A DNA stretch of 64,000 bases, taken from contig NZ_JAPWGY010000002.1 of assembly GCF_027214005.1 (NCBI RefSeq), positions 62,001 to 126,000 on the forward strand, given 5' to 3'. Below are positions 1 through 8,089 of the stretch, piece after piece. The first letter of the stretch is position 1. Every line of letters starts with the position of its first letter. The translations under genes were made by a program, and so were the position numbers. Under the pieces are notes generated by a model that made no database searches, was not told where the DNA came from, and saw only the letters and a program-made list of their open reading frames with translations. Source of the DNA: Kiloniella laminariae (GTDB lineage: Bacteria; Pseudomonadota; Alphaproteobacteria; Kiloniellales; Kiloniellaceae).

Positions 1-207
1 CACCTTGTCGTCAGCGTGGACAAATTCGACAACTTTTTTAAGCCTGGTCGTTTGTTCGATAAGAGGCAGAACCTCCTTCTCGTGACCAAAAATGAGAAAC
101 TGGACGTCAGGATATCTCTGGGATGCAATTTCTGCTCCCTGAACGACGATACCCGGTGCGTCATCTCCACCCATTGCATCTAAGGCTATGGTTATACGAG
201 CGCTCAC
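1..207 (-). CDS. plsX: Phosphate acyltransferase PlsX, N-terminal part (cut by window edge)
   Basis: The first 69 residues are visible and the rest lies beyond base 1. PlsX makes acyl-phosphate from acyl-ACP at the start of phospholipid synthesis in the cytoplasm. The diagnostic N-terminal motif ALDAMGGDDAPG (residues about 8-19) is present, followed by the usual first Rossmann strands (FLIFGHE) and the segment leading to HADDKV. The start is taken as GTG at 207. The gene follows rpmF and a DUF177 gene on the same strand, the conserved DUF177-rpmF-plsX order of many proteobacteria, so it is probably co-transcribed with them. Identification is secure from motif plus synteny. Confidence 0.93.
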   Translation of the reverse strand, partial: MSARITIALDAMGGDDAPGIVVQGAEIASQRYPDVQFLIFGHEKEVLPLIEQTTRLKKVVEFVHADDKV

Positions 208-292
208 TGGCTTCCTGTCTTGTCGAGTTGGACCACGTAAGAAAGGCCGACCATAAAGATCGGCCCATCACATAAGACTTGTCAGACTAGTC

Positions 293-472
293 TCAGGCTT
301 CGGCTTCAACCACGTCACGGCCATCATAGTGACCGCAAGAAGCGCAAACATGGTGTGGGCGTTTTAGCTCACCACAGTTTGAACACTCCTGGTGCACACT
401 TGGTGCAAGTGCATCATGGGCCCGACGCATGTTACGACGGGAAGGACTAACTTTACTCTTTGGAACAGCCAT
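293..472 (-). CDS. rpmF: 50S ribosomal protein L32
   Basis: A 59-residue structural protein of the large ribosomal subunit. It begins with the L32 signature [20 protein letters not shown] and carries a zinc-ribbon CxxC pair (CSNCGELK and CASCGHYD), so this is the zinc-binding (C+) form. A longer frame continues upstream to 544, but L32 proteins start at MAVPK, so the ATG at 472 is chosen. It sits between the DUF177 gene and plsX on the same strand. Confidence 0.97.
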   Translation of the reverse strand: MAVPKSKVSPSRRNMRRAHDALAPSVHQECSNCGELKRPHHVCASCGHYDGRDVVEAEA

Positions 473-567
473 TGCTCTAACTCTCGCATGTAGCTTTAAT
501 AAAAAATCTCGCCGCTTCTTAGCCAATAAGAGCCGCGACGGCAAGCCCTAATGACGGTAACGCCAAC

Positions 568-1125
568 TTACTTTTTACTCTGAAGGTCTTTCAGCACTGA
601 AAACGGGTTATGTTTTTCCGTTTGCGGTGCCTTTTCCTCGTCAGGAGCCTCATCAACAGACTCACCATCCCAGGAAACTCCAGATTTACGTGGATAAGGG
701 TCCAGCATCACAGCCAGCTGTTGTGCAACAGCTTCGCCAAAATCTATTCCCTGAAGTTCTACCATTTCTGGCGGATCTTCGGCATCCATATCTATAAGTA
801 TCTCATCACCAGCTTCGTCTACTGGGTCAAAGCTATAGAGAATCTCGAAGCTTTCATCAAGAGAAGATATAATTGGTTCTGCCGAAACAGCACAAGCCTG
901 GATTACATCCGCTTTTAATTGCCCCGTTACCAACAATAACGAACCTTTCCCCTTTGGCTCCAGATTAAGAACCGCCGAGAGGTTATTCAACTCGACCAAA
1001 TCAAACCGCCGTGCAAGTGCTGCACATTCTTCTGGCTTGGCCTTCAGTTCAATAACCTGGGAACGCGCCTGGATCCTGTCTGCAGGATAACGCCGCGAAA
1101 ATTCGTTCTCGTACCGCGATACCAT
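568..1125 (-). CDS. yceD: YceD/DUF177 family protein (large-subunit rRNA accumulation)
   Basis: A 185-residue acidic cytoplasmic protein of the DUF177 family. In E. coli YceD and its plastid homologues this family is linked to accumulation of 23S rRNA; the molecular activity is not settled. Family features seen are the N-terminal FSRRYPADRI segment, the central GQLKADVIQAC strand with a CxxS-like turn, the acidic stretch DPVDEAGDEILIDMDAED, and the C-terminal NPFSVLKDL motif. The ATG at 1125 is chosen over the longer frame because AGGAG lies 9 bases upstream and MVSRYENEFSRR matches family N-termini. It precedes rpmF and plsX as in most proteobacteria. Confidence 0.88.
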   Translation of the reverse strand: MVSRYENEFSRRYPADRIQARSQVIELKAKPEECAALARRFDLVELNNLSAVLNLEPKGKGSLLLVTGQLKADVIQACAVSAEPIISSLDESFEILYSFDPVDEAGDEILIDMDAEDPPEMVELQGIDFGEAVAQQLAVMLDPYPRKSGVSWDGESVDEAPDEEKAPQTEKHNPFSVLKDLQSKK

Positions 1126-1259
1126 CGCTGCACTCCTGATCCATGGCGAACAAAGGGACCTCGGCAAATCGTATTATTTTACACGAAAGACCCCATAACT
1201 TTACCACAAAGGGCAAGGCTGCGCACAATAGGTTCAGCCTTAACGTGGGTCAATAGCCT

Positions 1260-1799
1260 TTATTGCAGATCAGGCATACCCCGAAATCCTGTCTTCCCGG
1301 ACAGAATTTCTGAAACATCGATCGCAGCTAAAGCCGCTTGTTGTTCCTCAATATAACCGCACATACGCTCAAGGGATTCCTGATTGACTTCGACCGTGCC
1401 ATAGAGATTTCTCTGCAGAGCAAGAGACAGCGCCTCACGCCCCGATCCCAGCGCCTCTTCATAGGCGGCGATCCGGCCATAAAACCCCTGTACCATCGCT
1501 TTCACACGTTTTCCAACCCCAACATCCCCGACCCCGGCTTCGCGCAAGCTGAGGTCCATATCCCGAAACATCAAATCAAATAGTTTCTGCGAGAATCCGG
1601 CTGTATGTTCATGTTGAGCCTTCAAGCGGCGCAGGACCAAAAACATATGCAACGTTAACAGATCAAACCGGCCATCCAGACTATCAGGCACGCCCAACTC
1701 GCGGAAGAAAGTCTCGTTTCTTGCCTGCGTCACAAGTGATACATAAAGATCATGCACCGCATCATCTTCCCGATTGCGACCAAAGAGCTTATTGAACAA
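1260..1799 (-). CDS. Ubiquinol-cytochrome c chaperone family protein (CBP3-like)
   Basis: A 179-residue protein of the ubiquinol-cytochrome c chaperone family, related to mitochondrial Cbp3, which helps assemble cytochrome b of complex III. Family features are the N-terminal FNKLFGRNR, the central DLLTLHMFLVLRRLK helix and FDLMFRDMDLSLREAGVGD, the last being the strongest signature. The start is TTG at 1799, with AGGA about 9 bases upstream; no ATG gives a full-length protein. It is divergent from bamE and upstream of the DUF177 gene, the usual alphaproteobacterial order. The client protein in this organism is inferred from the family. Confidence 0.87.
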   Translation of the reverse strand: MFNKLFGRNREDDAVHDLYVSLVTQARNETFFRELGVPDSLDGRFDLLTLHMFLVLRRLKAQHEHTAGFSQKLFDLMFRDMDLSLREAGVGDVGVGKRVKAMVQGFYGRIAAYEEALGSGREALSLALQRNLYGTVEVNQESLERMCGYIEEQQAALAAIDVSEILSGKTGFRGMPDLQ

Positions 1800-1970
1800 T
1801 TTATTCAGTCCTCTGCTTCAAAGAGCATTGATTTATGACTCGAAAAAGAAAACAGGGGGGATATAGTGCCTGTACCTTTTGCGATCTCTACGCGGTAGGT
1901 TTATCAAGAACCGCCTTTATGCTAAAGAGCATTGCAGCAAATTATTTTTAACCTCTATTCGAGTTTGGTC

Positions 1971-2429
1971 ATGTCGCAGAGTTTCTCCCTACGCACAAAG
2001 TCTTTCCTTGCCGGACTGGTACTCCCCCTGCTTCTCGGGGCTTGCGAGAGCAGTGTCTCTGTGCGGGGAAACTTCCCGGACCCCGAAGAAGTCAGCTCTC
2101 TGGAAAAGGGCGTCCATACCCGCCGTGACGTTGCGGATAGACTGGGCTCTCCTTCAACTCTCTCCACCTTTCAAGACCAGGTCTGGTACTACATCGGTGA
2201 AAAAGTTGAAAAAACAGCCTTCTATGACCCGGTCGTTCTGGATCGTACCGTTTTGATTGTAAAGTTCTCTTCCGATGGCATGCTTGAAGAATCCCATGCC
2301 TACGCGCTTGAAGATGGTCGGGTTATTGATCCCGTCACCCGGGAAACACCAACCGAAGGTCAGGACCTGACCATCATTCAGCAACTGTTGGGCAACCTCG
2401 GCAAGTTCAATCCAGGCGGTAATAAATAG
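1971..2429 (+). CDS. bamE: Outer-membrane assembly lipoprotein BamE (SmpA/OmlA)
   Basis: A 152-residue lipoprotein of the BAM complex, which inserts beta-barrel proteins in the outer membrane. A signal peptide with lipobox LLGAC gives lipidation at Cys25; the SmpA/OmlA fold follows, with RRDVADRLGSPS and the VWYYIGEK strand. Chosen start is ATG at 1971; the frame stays open to 1932 but the upstream residues would bury the signal peptide. It is transcribed away from the bc1 chaperone gene and converges with the MFS gene, their stop codons only a few bases apart. Confidence 0.92.
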   Translation: MSQSFSLRTKSFLAGLVLPLLLGACESSVSVRGNFPDPEEVSSLEKGVHTRRDVADRLGSPSTLSTFQDQVWYYIGEKVEKTAFYDPVVLDRTVLIVKFSSDGMLEESHAYALEDGRVIDPVTRETPTEGQDLTIIQQLLGNLGKFNPGGNK

Positions 2430-2435
2430 CCGATT

Positions 2436-3632
2436 CTAGGCAATCGCACGCTTGTTCAGCTGTCTTCTGAAAGACAACTGAACAAGCAAAAACAGGATGA
2501 TCGGGATAAAAGCCAACAGGTTGACGGCATCCCAACCCAGTTTTTGATAGATCTGCCCCGACCCAAAAGCTGTCGTGGCCACAACCCCAAACACAAGAAG
2601 CTCGTTAAATGCCTGGATCTTTGCCCGCTCTTCCGGGCGATAGGAGTCCGTCAGCATTGTACTGCCGCCGACGTAGAGGAAATTCCACCCCAGGCCGAGC
2701 GCAACCAGACCAAACCAGAATTGCTCCAAAGCAACCCCACTCAGGTTGATGGAAGCGGCAATAAGCAGGAAACACACACCAAGCAACTGAATACGCACGG
2801 CACCATACTTGCGGATCAGTGTTCCGGTAAAAAACGACGGGGCATACATGGCGAACACATGCCACTGGATTACGGTCGCCGCGGCTTCAAAGGGATGAGC
2901 ACAGGCGATCATCGCGGCCGGTGTTATGCTCATGATCAGGTTCATGCAGGCATAGCTGACAATTCCACTCAGCACAGCAACAAAAAACACCGGTTGCCGG
3001 GCTATCTCGATGACTGGACGACCACTGCTTTGAATTTCATGTATCTGCAGCCGGGGGATATCGATAAACTGGATGATCACCAGGGTACACAGACAGAGGA
3101 CCGAAATCGCATAAAAACTTCCGACAAAAAGCACCGGTCCAAAAAAATCCATCTCCTTGGACCACTTGGCAAGCTCCGGGCCAGCAAAAGCGGCAATCAC
3201 ACCTCCTGCCATAACCAGTGAGATTGCCTTGCTCTTGAACTCCTCGGTTGCTGTATCTGCCGCGGCAAAGCGGAAGTAGGCCACTGTCGACATAAAGGCC
3301 CCGAAAAGAAACGAGCTGAGGCAAAAAAGCAGGAAGTTACCGTCGAGAATCGCTTGAGCTGAAAAAAATCCTGAAAGCGCGCCACAAACAGCACCGAGGG
3401 AAAAGCCTGCCCGGCGCCCGTAGTGTTTCATGAGATAGGAAATCGGCAAGGCACAGACCATCATACCAATGAACTGCAACGATAACGGCAATGTTCCGTT
3501 AGACTTATCCTCGGCCAATGTCGTCCCCACGAGTGCACTCATGGAGATCAACATGGAGCCACAGCTCATTCCCAGTGCCTGGCATATTGCCAGAAAAAAC
3601 ACATTCGCTTTGGTTGGATCGCGCTCTGTCAT
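2436..3632 (-). CDS. Major facilitator superfamily transporter
   Basis: A 398-residue integral membrane protein with about 12 hydrophobic segments, typical of MFS_1 secondary transporters. The loop between TM2 and TM3 carries MKHYGRRAGFSLGA, the MFS motif A position (G-x-x-x-[DR]-x-x-G-R-[RK]). There is no signal to assign a substrate. It is a stand-alone gene, convergent with bamE, with its last codons forming a long hairpin. The start is ATG at 3632. Confidence 0.85.
   Translation of the reverse strand: MTERDPTKANVFFLAICQALGMSCGSMLISMSALVGTTLAEDKSNGTLPLSLQFIGMMVCALPISYLMKHYGRRAGFSLGAVCGALSGFFSAQAILDGNFLLFCLSSFLFGAFMSTVAYFRFAAADTATEEFKSKAISLVMAGGVIAAFAGPELAKWSKEMDFFGPVLFVGSFYAISVLCLCTLVIIQFIDIPRLQIHEIQSSGRPVIEIARQPVFFVAVLSGIVSYACMNLIMSITPAAMIACAHPFEAAATVIQWHVFAMYAPSFFTGTLIRKYGAVRIQLLGVCFLLIAASINLSGVALEQFWFGLVALGLGWNFLYVGGSTMLTDSYRPEERAKIQAFNELLVFGVVATTAFGSGQIYQKLGWDAVNLLAFIPIILFLLVQLSFRRQLNKRAIA
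2450..2487. repeat. 17-bp inverted repeat across the MFS 3' end
   Basis: Left arm 2450-2466 and right arm 2471-2487 pair over 17 bases with one C-A mismatch and a CTGA loop. It lies inside the last codons of the MFS gene, about 20 bases past the bamE stop. Neither strand has the following T-run of an intrinsic terminator, so it is best read as a 3'-end stabilising or convergent-transcript hairpin. Confidence 0.6.
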
Positions 3633-3717
3633 GCATTTCTCTCAGAAAGGAGATAAACCATATACAGGAAGAAACCAGCTTTCCAAGAGAGAATCAGACA
3701 AGCAGCAAGTTATTATC

Positions 3718-4170
3718 TCAACTATTAGAAGGTTTTGAGATATTCTCTACAATCAGCTCAACCCCTCTGATTGTATCCTTGCCCATCACTTTCTGGGCAA
3801 CAATAACCAGACGATTCTGGATAACGGGGGTCGCATAACCTTCTTTGGTAAAATAGCGATAATTATAAAGCCCGTGCAGCTCTGCCATGAAGTCATTACG
3901 TAACCTGATCTTCCAGCGCTCGGTATTGATGAGCGGTTCCCCCTCCGGCACCTCTACAACAATTTTCACGGTTACATGGTGAGTAACAACCCCTTCTTTG
4001 ATCAGTGGAATGACCATGGGAGCAAACTCAAGGTAACCGGAAGGGATTTCCGGCGGAGCCTCGACAACGTCCTCTGCACCGTCCGCAGGCTTAAAGAAAA
4101 ACCACCAGGCCGCAGCTGCCCCTCCTCCCAACAGGAGCAAAACAGCAAGGACAAGGATTATTTTTTTCAT
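3718..4170 (-). CDS. FliL-like membrane-anchored protein
   Basis: 150 residues: a short cytoplasmic start, one transmembrane helix (about 5-27) followed by WWFFFKP, then a periplasmic domain with VTHHVTVKIVVEVPEG and IRLRNDFMAELHGL. This layout and the domain pattern match FliL, which sits around the flagellar stator and modulates motor torque. Here it is not in a flagellar operon but about 110 bases downstream of thiL, on the same strand; a similar thiL-fliL-like order occurs in other alphaproteobacteria as far as I recall. A stator pair (motAB) is 30 kb away. The FliL assignment is probable; a FliL-fold protein with another partner remains possible. Confidence 0.62.
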   Translation of the reverse strand: MKKIILVLAVLLLLGGGAAAAWWFFFKPADGAEDVVEAPPEIPSGYLEFAPMVIPLIKEGVVTHHVTVKIVVEVPEGEPLINTERWKIRLRNDFMAELHGLYNYRYFTKEGYATPVIQNRLVIVAQKVMGKDTIRGVELIVENISKPSNS

Positions 4171-4284
4171 TAAACCACCAGCTCATTGTTTACTTCAGGA
4201 TCCTGGCACCTGTTTTGTCACAAGCTAAACTGATCTCCTGAAAAGGATTTTGGCGAGTATGGCAAAGATTCTCGCATGGAAACA

Positions 4285-5271
4285 TTAAAAATGTGTCCAG
4301 CCCGCCTTTGTTGGAAGAAAAGTTTTTCCATTTCGGCATATCAATCGAACCCCATGGCCGGAAACGACCTTGCCAATTTTGGATAACTTCAAGGACAGCT
4401 TCCTTGATAATTCCTGTATCGCCTGTTCCTGCGCGGGATCTGAAGTAAAGACAATTTCATAATCATCTCCCCCTGTCACAGCAAGCGCCAGCCCCAGATC
4501 AGGACTGCTGGACATCAGCGCAGAAAAAGCCGCTGATCGTGGAATTTTGTCTTCATAGAGTTCGACGGCGATGTTGGAGGCGCGGGCAATATGGCCAAGA
4601 TCAGCCAGCAAGCCATCCGATACATCCATAGCTGTTCGGGAAATGGCGTTCTGGAGCAACTCTATCCCCAGGTCACACCGTGGTTCAGGGACGCGGTACC
4701 GATGAATTAACTGCGCCCTCGCCTCTGCGTCAGACACATCAAGTTCTTTGTTCAACAACTTCAAACCCGCAGCAGAATCGCCCAGATCACCACTGACCCA
4801 GACATCTTCTCCAACTTCAGCCGTGTTTCGTTTTAAACATTGATGGCGGGCAACAGACCCAAAACATGTAATGGTGATGGTGAGCGGCCCGGGAGTAACA
4901 ACGGTATCCCCCCCGATGAGGTGGCAGGAAAACCTCTGTTGATCTTCGCCCAGCGCAGTCGTGAATTCCTTGACCCAACCAACATCAATCTGGCTGTTGT
5001 AAGCCATGGAAAGGCTGTAGCCAAATGCCGCCGCCCCCATCGCAGCCAGATCCGACAGATTGACCCGCAAACACTTCCGCGCAATGTCGCCTGCCGGATC
5101 AGACATAAGAAAATGGACACCCGCGATTAGAGTGTCCATTGTCACAACCGTTGAGGCTTGCGGTTTTTCGGAGATCAGTGCCGCGTCGTTAAGCAGATCA
5201 AATGCTTCTTCATAGCCCGAAGCCAGAGGAGCAAAATAACTTTTGATCAGATCAAATTCGCTTTTTTCCAC
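4285..5271 (-). CDS. thiL: Thiamine-monophosphate kinase
   Basis: 328 residues, full length. ThiL phosphorylates thiamine monophosphate to the cofactor thiamine diphosphate using ATP. Seen motifs are MDTLIAGVHF, IGGDTVVTPGP, the AMDVSDGLLADL glycine/aspartate loop and VTGGDDYEIVFT, all metal and nucleotide-binding parts of the AIR-synthase-like fold. The N-terminal motif that is usually GDDAA reads LLNDAAL here, with one acidic residue changed to Asn. Start is GTG at 5271 with an AGG upstream. It lies 15 bases after nusB, the common nusB-thiL pairing. Confidence 0.94.
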   Translation of the reverse strand: MEKSEFDLIKSYFAPLASGYEEAFDLLNDAALISEKPQASTVVTMDTLIAGVHFLMSDPAGDIARKCLRVNLSDLAAMGAAAFGYSLSMAYNSQIDVGWVKEFTTALGEDQQRFSCHLIGGDTVVTPGPLTITITCFGSVARHQCLKRNTAEVGEDVWVSGDLGDSAAGLKLLNKELDVSDAEARAQLIHRYRVPEPRCDLGIELLQNAISRTAMDVSDGLLADLGHIARASNIAVELYEDKIPRSAAFSALMSSSPDLGLALAVTGGDDYEIVFTSDPAQEQAIQELSRKLSLKLSKIGKVVSGHGVRLICRNGKTFLPTKAGWTHF

Positions 5272-5286
5272 GCAGTCAGCCTACTT

Positions 5287-5769
5287 TCAGGAAAACTCGT
5301 CCTTACGCAGGCTATGACCCAAGCGATCAAGAACGCCATTCACCATTGCCGTTTCCTTGTCACCAAGAAAGGCATGCGCCACATCCACATACTCGGAGAT
5401 AATCACCTTTACCGGTGTATCAGTCCGCTGCTGGATTTCATAAGCACCAGCGACCATCACAAGCCGGAGCAAAGGATCAAGCCGATGCATTGGCCAGCTT
5501 TTGTCCAGAACCGAGCTGACCATATCGTCGAGAAGCGCGCGTTCTTCGTTAACCCCCTTGAAGAGCTGGATGAACAGGTTCTGATCAAGAGCAGCAAGAT
5601 TGAGGCCGTCGATTTCCTCGTCAATTCTGCCGTTTAGAAACTCATTCAGCACCGTTTTGGCGCTCGCTTCGTTAAACTCGATCTGGAACAACGCCTGGAT
5701 CAAGGCAAGCCGCGCCATACTCTTCTTCAAACTGGCACTCGGAGGGGAATTCGGGGTTTCATCAGTCAC
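5287..5769 (-). CDS. nusB: Transcription antitermination factor NusB
   Basis: 160 residues. NusB binds boxA RNA with NusE/S10 to allow processive rRNA transcription. The all-helical fold is recognisable from RLALIQALFQIEF near residue 20, LLDDMV, and the C-terminal VKVIISEYVDVAHAF and VNGVLDRLG segments. Start is GTG at 5769, the only full-length start. It follows ribH by 15 bases and precedes thiL by 15 bases, so it is translated from the same riboflavin-operon message. Confidence 0.95.
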   Translation of the reverse strand: MTDETPNSPPSASLKKSMARLALIQALFQIEFNEASAKTVLNEFLNGRIDEEIDGLNLAALDQNLFIQLFKGVNEERALLDDMVSSVLDKSWPMHRLDPLLRLVMVAGAYEIQQRTDTPVKVIISEYVDVAHAFLGDKETAMVNGVLDRLGHSLRKDEFS

Positions 5770-5784
5770 GGAATAAGGAGTCCT

Positions 5785-6231
5785 TTATGCCACACCATAG
5801 AGGCGTTTCAGTGCAATCATATCAAGGCACGCCCGGGTTACAGCCCCACCCTTGTTCTTTTCTGACTGACGGGCTCGAGCCCAGGCCTGAGATTCATTCT
5901 CTACCGTCAGAACACCATAGCCAATTGCCATATTTGAGTCGACCGCCAGATCCTGGAGCTTACGGGCACTTTCAACACAGACATAGTCATAGTGACTTGT
6001 CTCGCCACGGATAACACAGCCAAGAGCCACATAGCCATCAAAAGCCCGGCCAGATTTACGCTGCGAGGCAAACTTGATAGCTGCAGGCAATTCAAATGCA
6101 CCTGCTACCGCGATAACCTCGTAACTACAGCCGTCTTTTTCCAGCTCGGCAATAGCTGCATTTTTCATCTCGTCGGCAATCGCCTCGTAAAAGCGAGCCT
6201 CGACAATCAGAACATGTGGTTTATCAGTCAT
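5785..6231 (-). CDS. ribH: 6,7-dimethyl-8-ribityllumazine synthase
   Basis: 148 residues. It condenses 5-amino-6-ribitylaminouracil with 3,4-dihydroxy-2-butanone 4-phosphate, the penultimate step of riboflavin synthesis. The substrate-binding AGAFELPAAIKFA, GCVIRGETSHYDYV with the catalytic His, and GYGVLTVENESQAWAR segments are all present. It is located between ribBX and nusB, in line with its substrate being made by the preceding gene. Confidence 0.96.
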   Translation of the reverse strand: MTDKPHVLIVEARFYEAIADEMKNAAIAELEKDGCSYEVIAVAGAFELPAAIKFASQRKSGRAFDGYVALGCVIRGETSHYDYVCVESARKLQDLAVDSNMAIGYGVLTVENESQAWARARQSEKNKGGAVTRACLDMIALKRLYGVA

Positions 6232-6280
6232 TCACTGGTACCTTGTTAGAAATATTGGAAGGATGATCGGCAGTTGCCGT

Positions 6281-7426
6281 TCACGCTTCATCGATTGGAC
6301 GCTGTTCAACAACAGAAAGACCGTATCCGTCAAGCCCTACGATGTGTTTCTCTGAATTGGTGAGCAGAATCATCTCCCCGACACCCAAATCAAGAAGTAT
6401 CTGTGCCCCAACGCCATAATCACGCAAATCATGACTTCCAGTAGGGGCCTGCCCAATCCGTGTCCTGATTGCATCGGAAAGACTGCTCGGCGAAGGTTCA
6501 CGGATCAGAACAACCACGCCTTCTCCTTCCTTGCCAATCATTTTCATTGCATTGTGCAGATCACCCGCCTTGCCACTGCGACTGTCCCCAAGCACATCAT
6601 CCAGAACATTCAGAGCATGCATACGGACCATTACAGGTCGATCTGAACGGATTTCACCTTTCCAGAGCGCAATATGTTCTGCATAGGTCGTTTTACTGAC
6701 GTAAACCGCCAGATTGAAACCGCCTGCGAAATCGGACACGAAGGTGCTTTCCAGTGTACGTTCGACCAGATGATCGTGTTTCCTGCGGTAAGCAATAAGA
6801 TCAGCAATCGTGGCAATTTTCAGCTTGTGCGTTCTGGCAAAATCGATCAGGTCATCACGACGCGCCATGGTGCCATCATCGTTCATGATCTCGCAGATAA
6901 CACCAGCCGGATTGAGCCCGGCCAGACGCGCAATATCAACCGCGGCCTCTGTATGGCCTGTCCTGACCAGAACACCTCCATCACGTGCCACCAGCGGAAA
7001 AACATGGCCGGGTGTCACAATGTCGGCAACACTGGCAGCGGGGTCAATCGCAACAGAAATTGTTCTTGCCCTGTCAGGCGCAGAAATCCCGGTTGTGACC
7101 CCCTCTTTGGCTTCGATAGAAACCGTAAAGGCCGTCTCGTGTCGAGTGCCGTTTTTTTGTGCCATCAAGGACAGACCGAGTTCTTCAACTCTTTTTTTAG
7201 ACAGGGCAAGGCAGATCAAACCTCGACCATATTTTGCCATAAAATTGATCGCTTCAGGGGTCGCCATCTGGGCAGGGATTACCAGGTCTCCCTCGTTTTC
7301 CCGATTTTCATCATCAACCAGAATAAACATATGCCCATTGCGGGCTTCTTCGATGATCTCTTCGGGAGGAGAAAGGATACTGCTGAATGCAGTCGAGCCA
7401 CCTTTTCCGGCTTGTGTTTCACCCAT
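6281..7426 (-). CDS. ribB: 3,4-dihydroxy-2-butanone 4-phosphate synthase with degenerate GTP cyclohydrolase II domain (RibBX type)
   Basis: 381 residues with two domains. Residues about 15-215 are a full DHBP synthase (DDENRENEGDL, GRGLICLAL, TPGHVFPLVAR, HTEAAVD), which converts ribulose 5-phosphate to the four-carbon riboflavin precursor. Residues about 225-370 align with GTP cyclohydrolase II, but the three zinc-binding cysteines of true RibA are absent: where CLTGD and CDCG are expected the protein reads MHALNVLDDVLGDSRSG. The second domain is thus unlikely to hydrolyse GTP; this is the pattern described as RibBX in proteobacteria. A separate ribA is expected elsewhere. ATG at 7426 overlaps the ribE stop by 8 bases; longer starts run deeper into ribE. 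Confidence 0.92.
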   Translation of the reverse strand: MGETQAGKGGSTAFSSILSPPEEIIEEARNGHMFILVDDENRENEGDLVIPAQMATPEAINFMAKYGRGLICLALSKKRVEELGLSLMAQKNGTRHETAFTVSIEAKEGVTTGISAPDRARTISVAIDPAASVADIVTPGHVFPLVARDGGVLVRTGHTEAAVDIARLAGLNPAGVICEIMNDDGTMARRDDLIDFARTHKLKIATIADLIAYRRKHDHLVERTLESTFVSDFAGGFNLAVYVSKTTYAEHIALWKGEIRSDRPVMVRMHALNVLDDVLGDSRSGKAGDLHNAMKMIGKEGEGVVVLIREPSPSSLSDAIRTRIGQAPTGSHDLRDYGVGAQILLDLGVGEMILLTNSEKHIVGLDGYGLSVVEQRPIDEA

Positions 7427-8033
7427 TATGCTGCCTTTCAAGTAATTGCCCGACATAGCGTGCCAAGAGATCAATCTCAAGATTAACCAGGCAATCGCCT
7501 TTGCTATATTCACCAACCTGCCACTGACCAAGAGTCGTCATCTCGGCTGTATGGGGAATAATATTGACTCCGAATAGATTGCCTTCAACTTCGTTAACAG
7601 TCAAAGACACACCATCCAGTACAACAGACCCTTTGGGAGCAATGTATTTTGCCAGTTCTTCCGGTGCCTCAAAGGTAAATCGCCTGGAATCACCCTCTGC
7701 AACGATACGCACCACCGATGCAACACCATCGACATGTCCGGACACCAAATGTCCTCCGAGCTCATCCCCCAGACGCAAGGCCCGTTCAAAGTTCACCAAT
7801 GTATCAACCCGCCAGTTTGCCAAAGTGGTTTTTGAAAGCGTTTCGGCAGAAACATCCGCACTAAACCAGCCGTTTCCCTTGCCCACGACAGTAAGGCAAG
7901 CCCCGGAACAGGCAATGGATGCCCCGATATCCACAGTGTCCATGTCATAGGCGCAATTGAAAACAAAACGCTTATCTCCCTTTTCCTCAATGTCGCGAAC
8001 CGAGCCCAGGTCTGTAATAATTCCGGTAAACAT
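7419..8033 (-). CDS. ribE: Riboflavin synthase alpha chain
   Basis: 204 residues. It dismutates two lumazine molecules into riboflavin and aminoribitylaminouracil. The two lumazine-binding repeats are visible: MFTGII with SGACLTVVG in the first half, and SGHVDGVASV with DGVSLTVNEV in the second. Length and repeat spacing match the family. It lies between ribD and ribBX, overlapping the latter by a few bases, which implies translational coupling. Confidence 0.96.
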   Translation of the reverse strand: MFTGIITDLGSVRDIEEKGDKRFVFNCAYDMDTVDIGASIACSGACLTVVGKGNGWFSADVSAETLSKTTLANWRVDTLVNFERALRLGDELGGHLVSGHVDGVASVVRIVAEGDSRRFTFEAPEELAKYIAPKGSVVLDGVSLTVNEVEGNLFGVNIIPHTAEMTTLGQWQVGEYSKGDCLVNLEIDLLARYVGQLLERQHNG

Positions 8034-8089
8034 GCGTGAATCGTGCCTTCAGAGTTTATGCGTTGTTGAATCAAAGATCGTCCGTTGGG

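Noticed and set aside
6674-7486. 270-codon open frame on the plus strand
   Set aside because: Mirror of ribBX; no start signal or domain.
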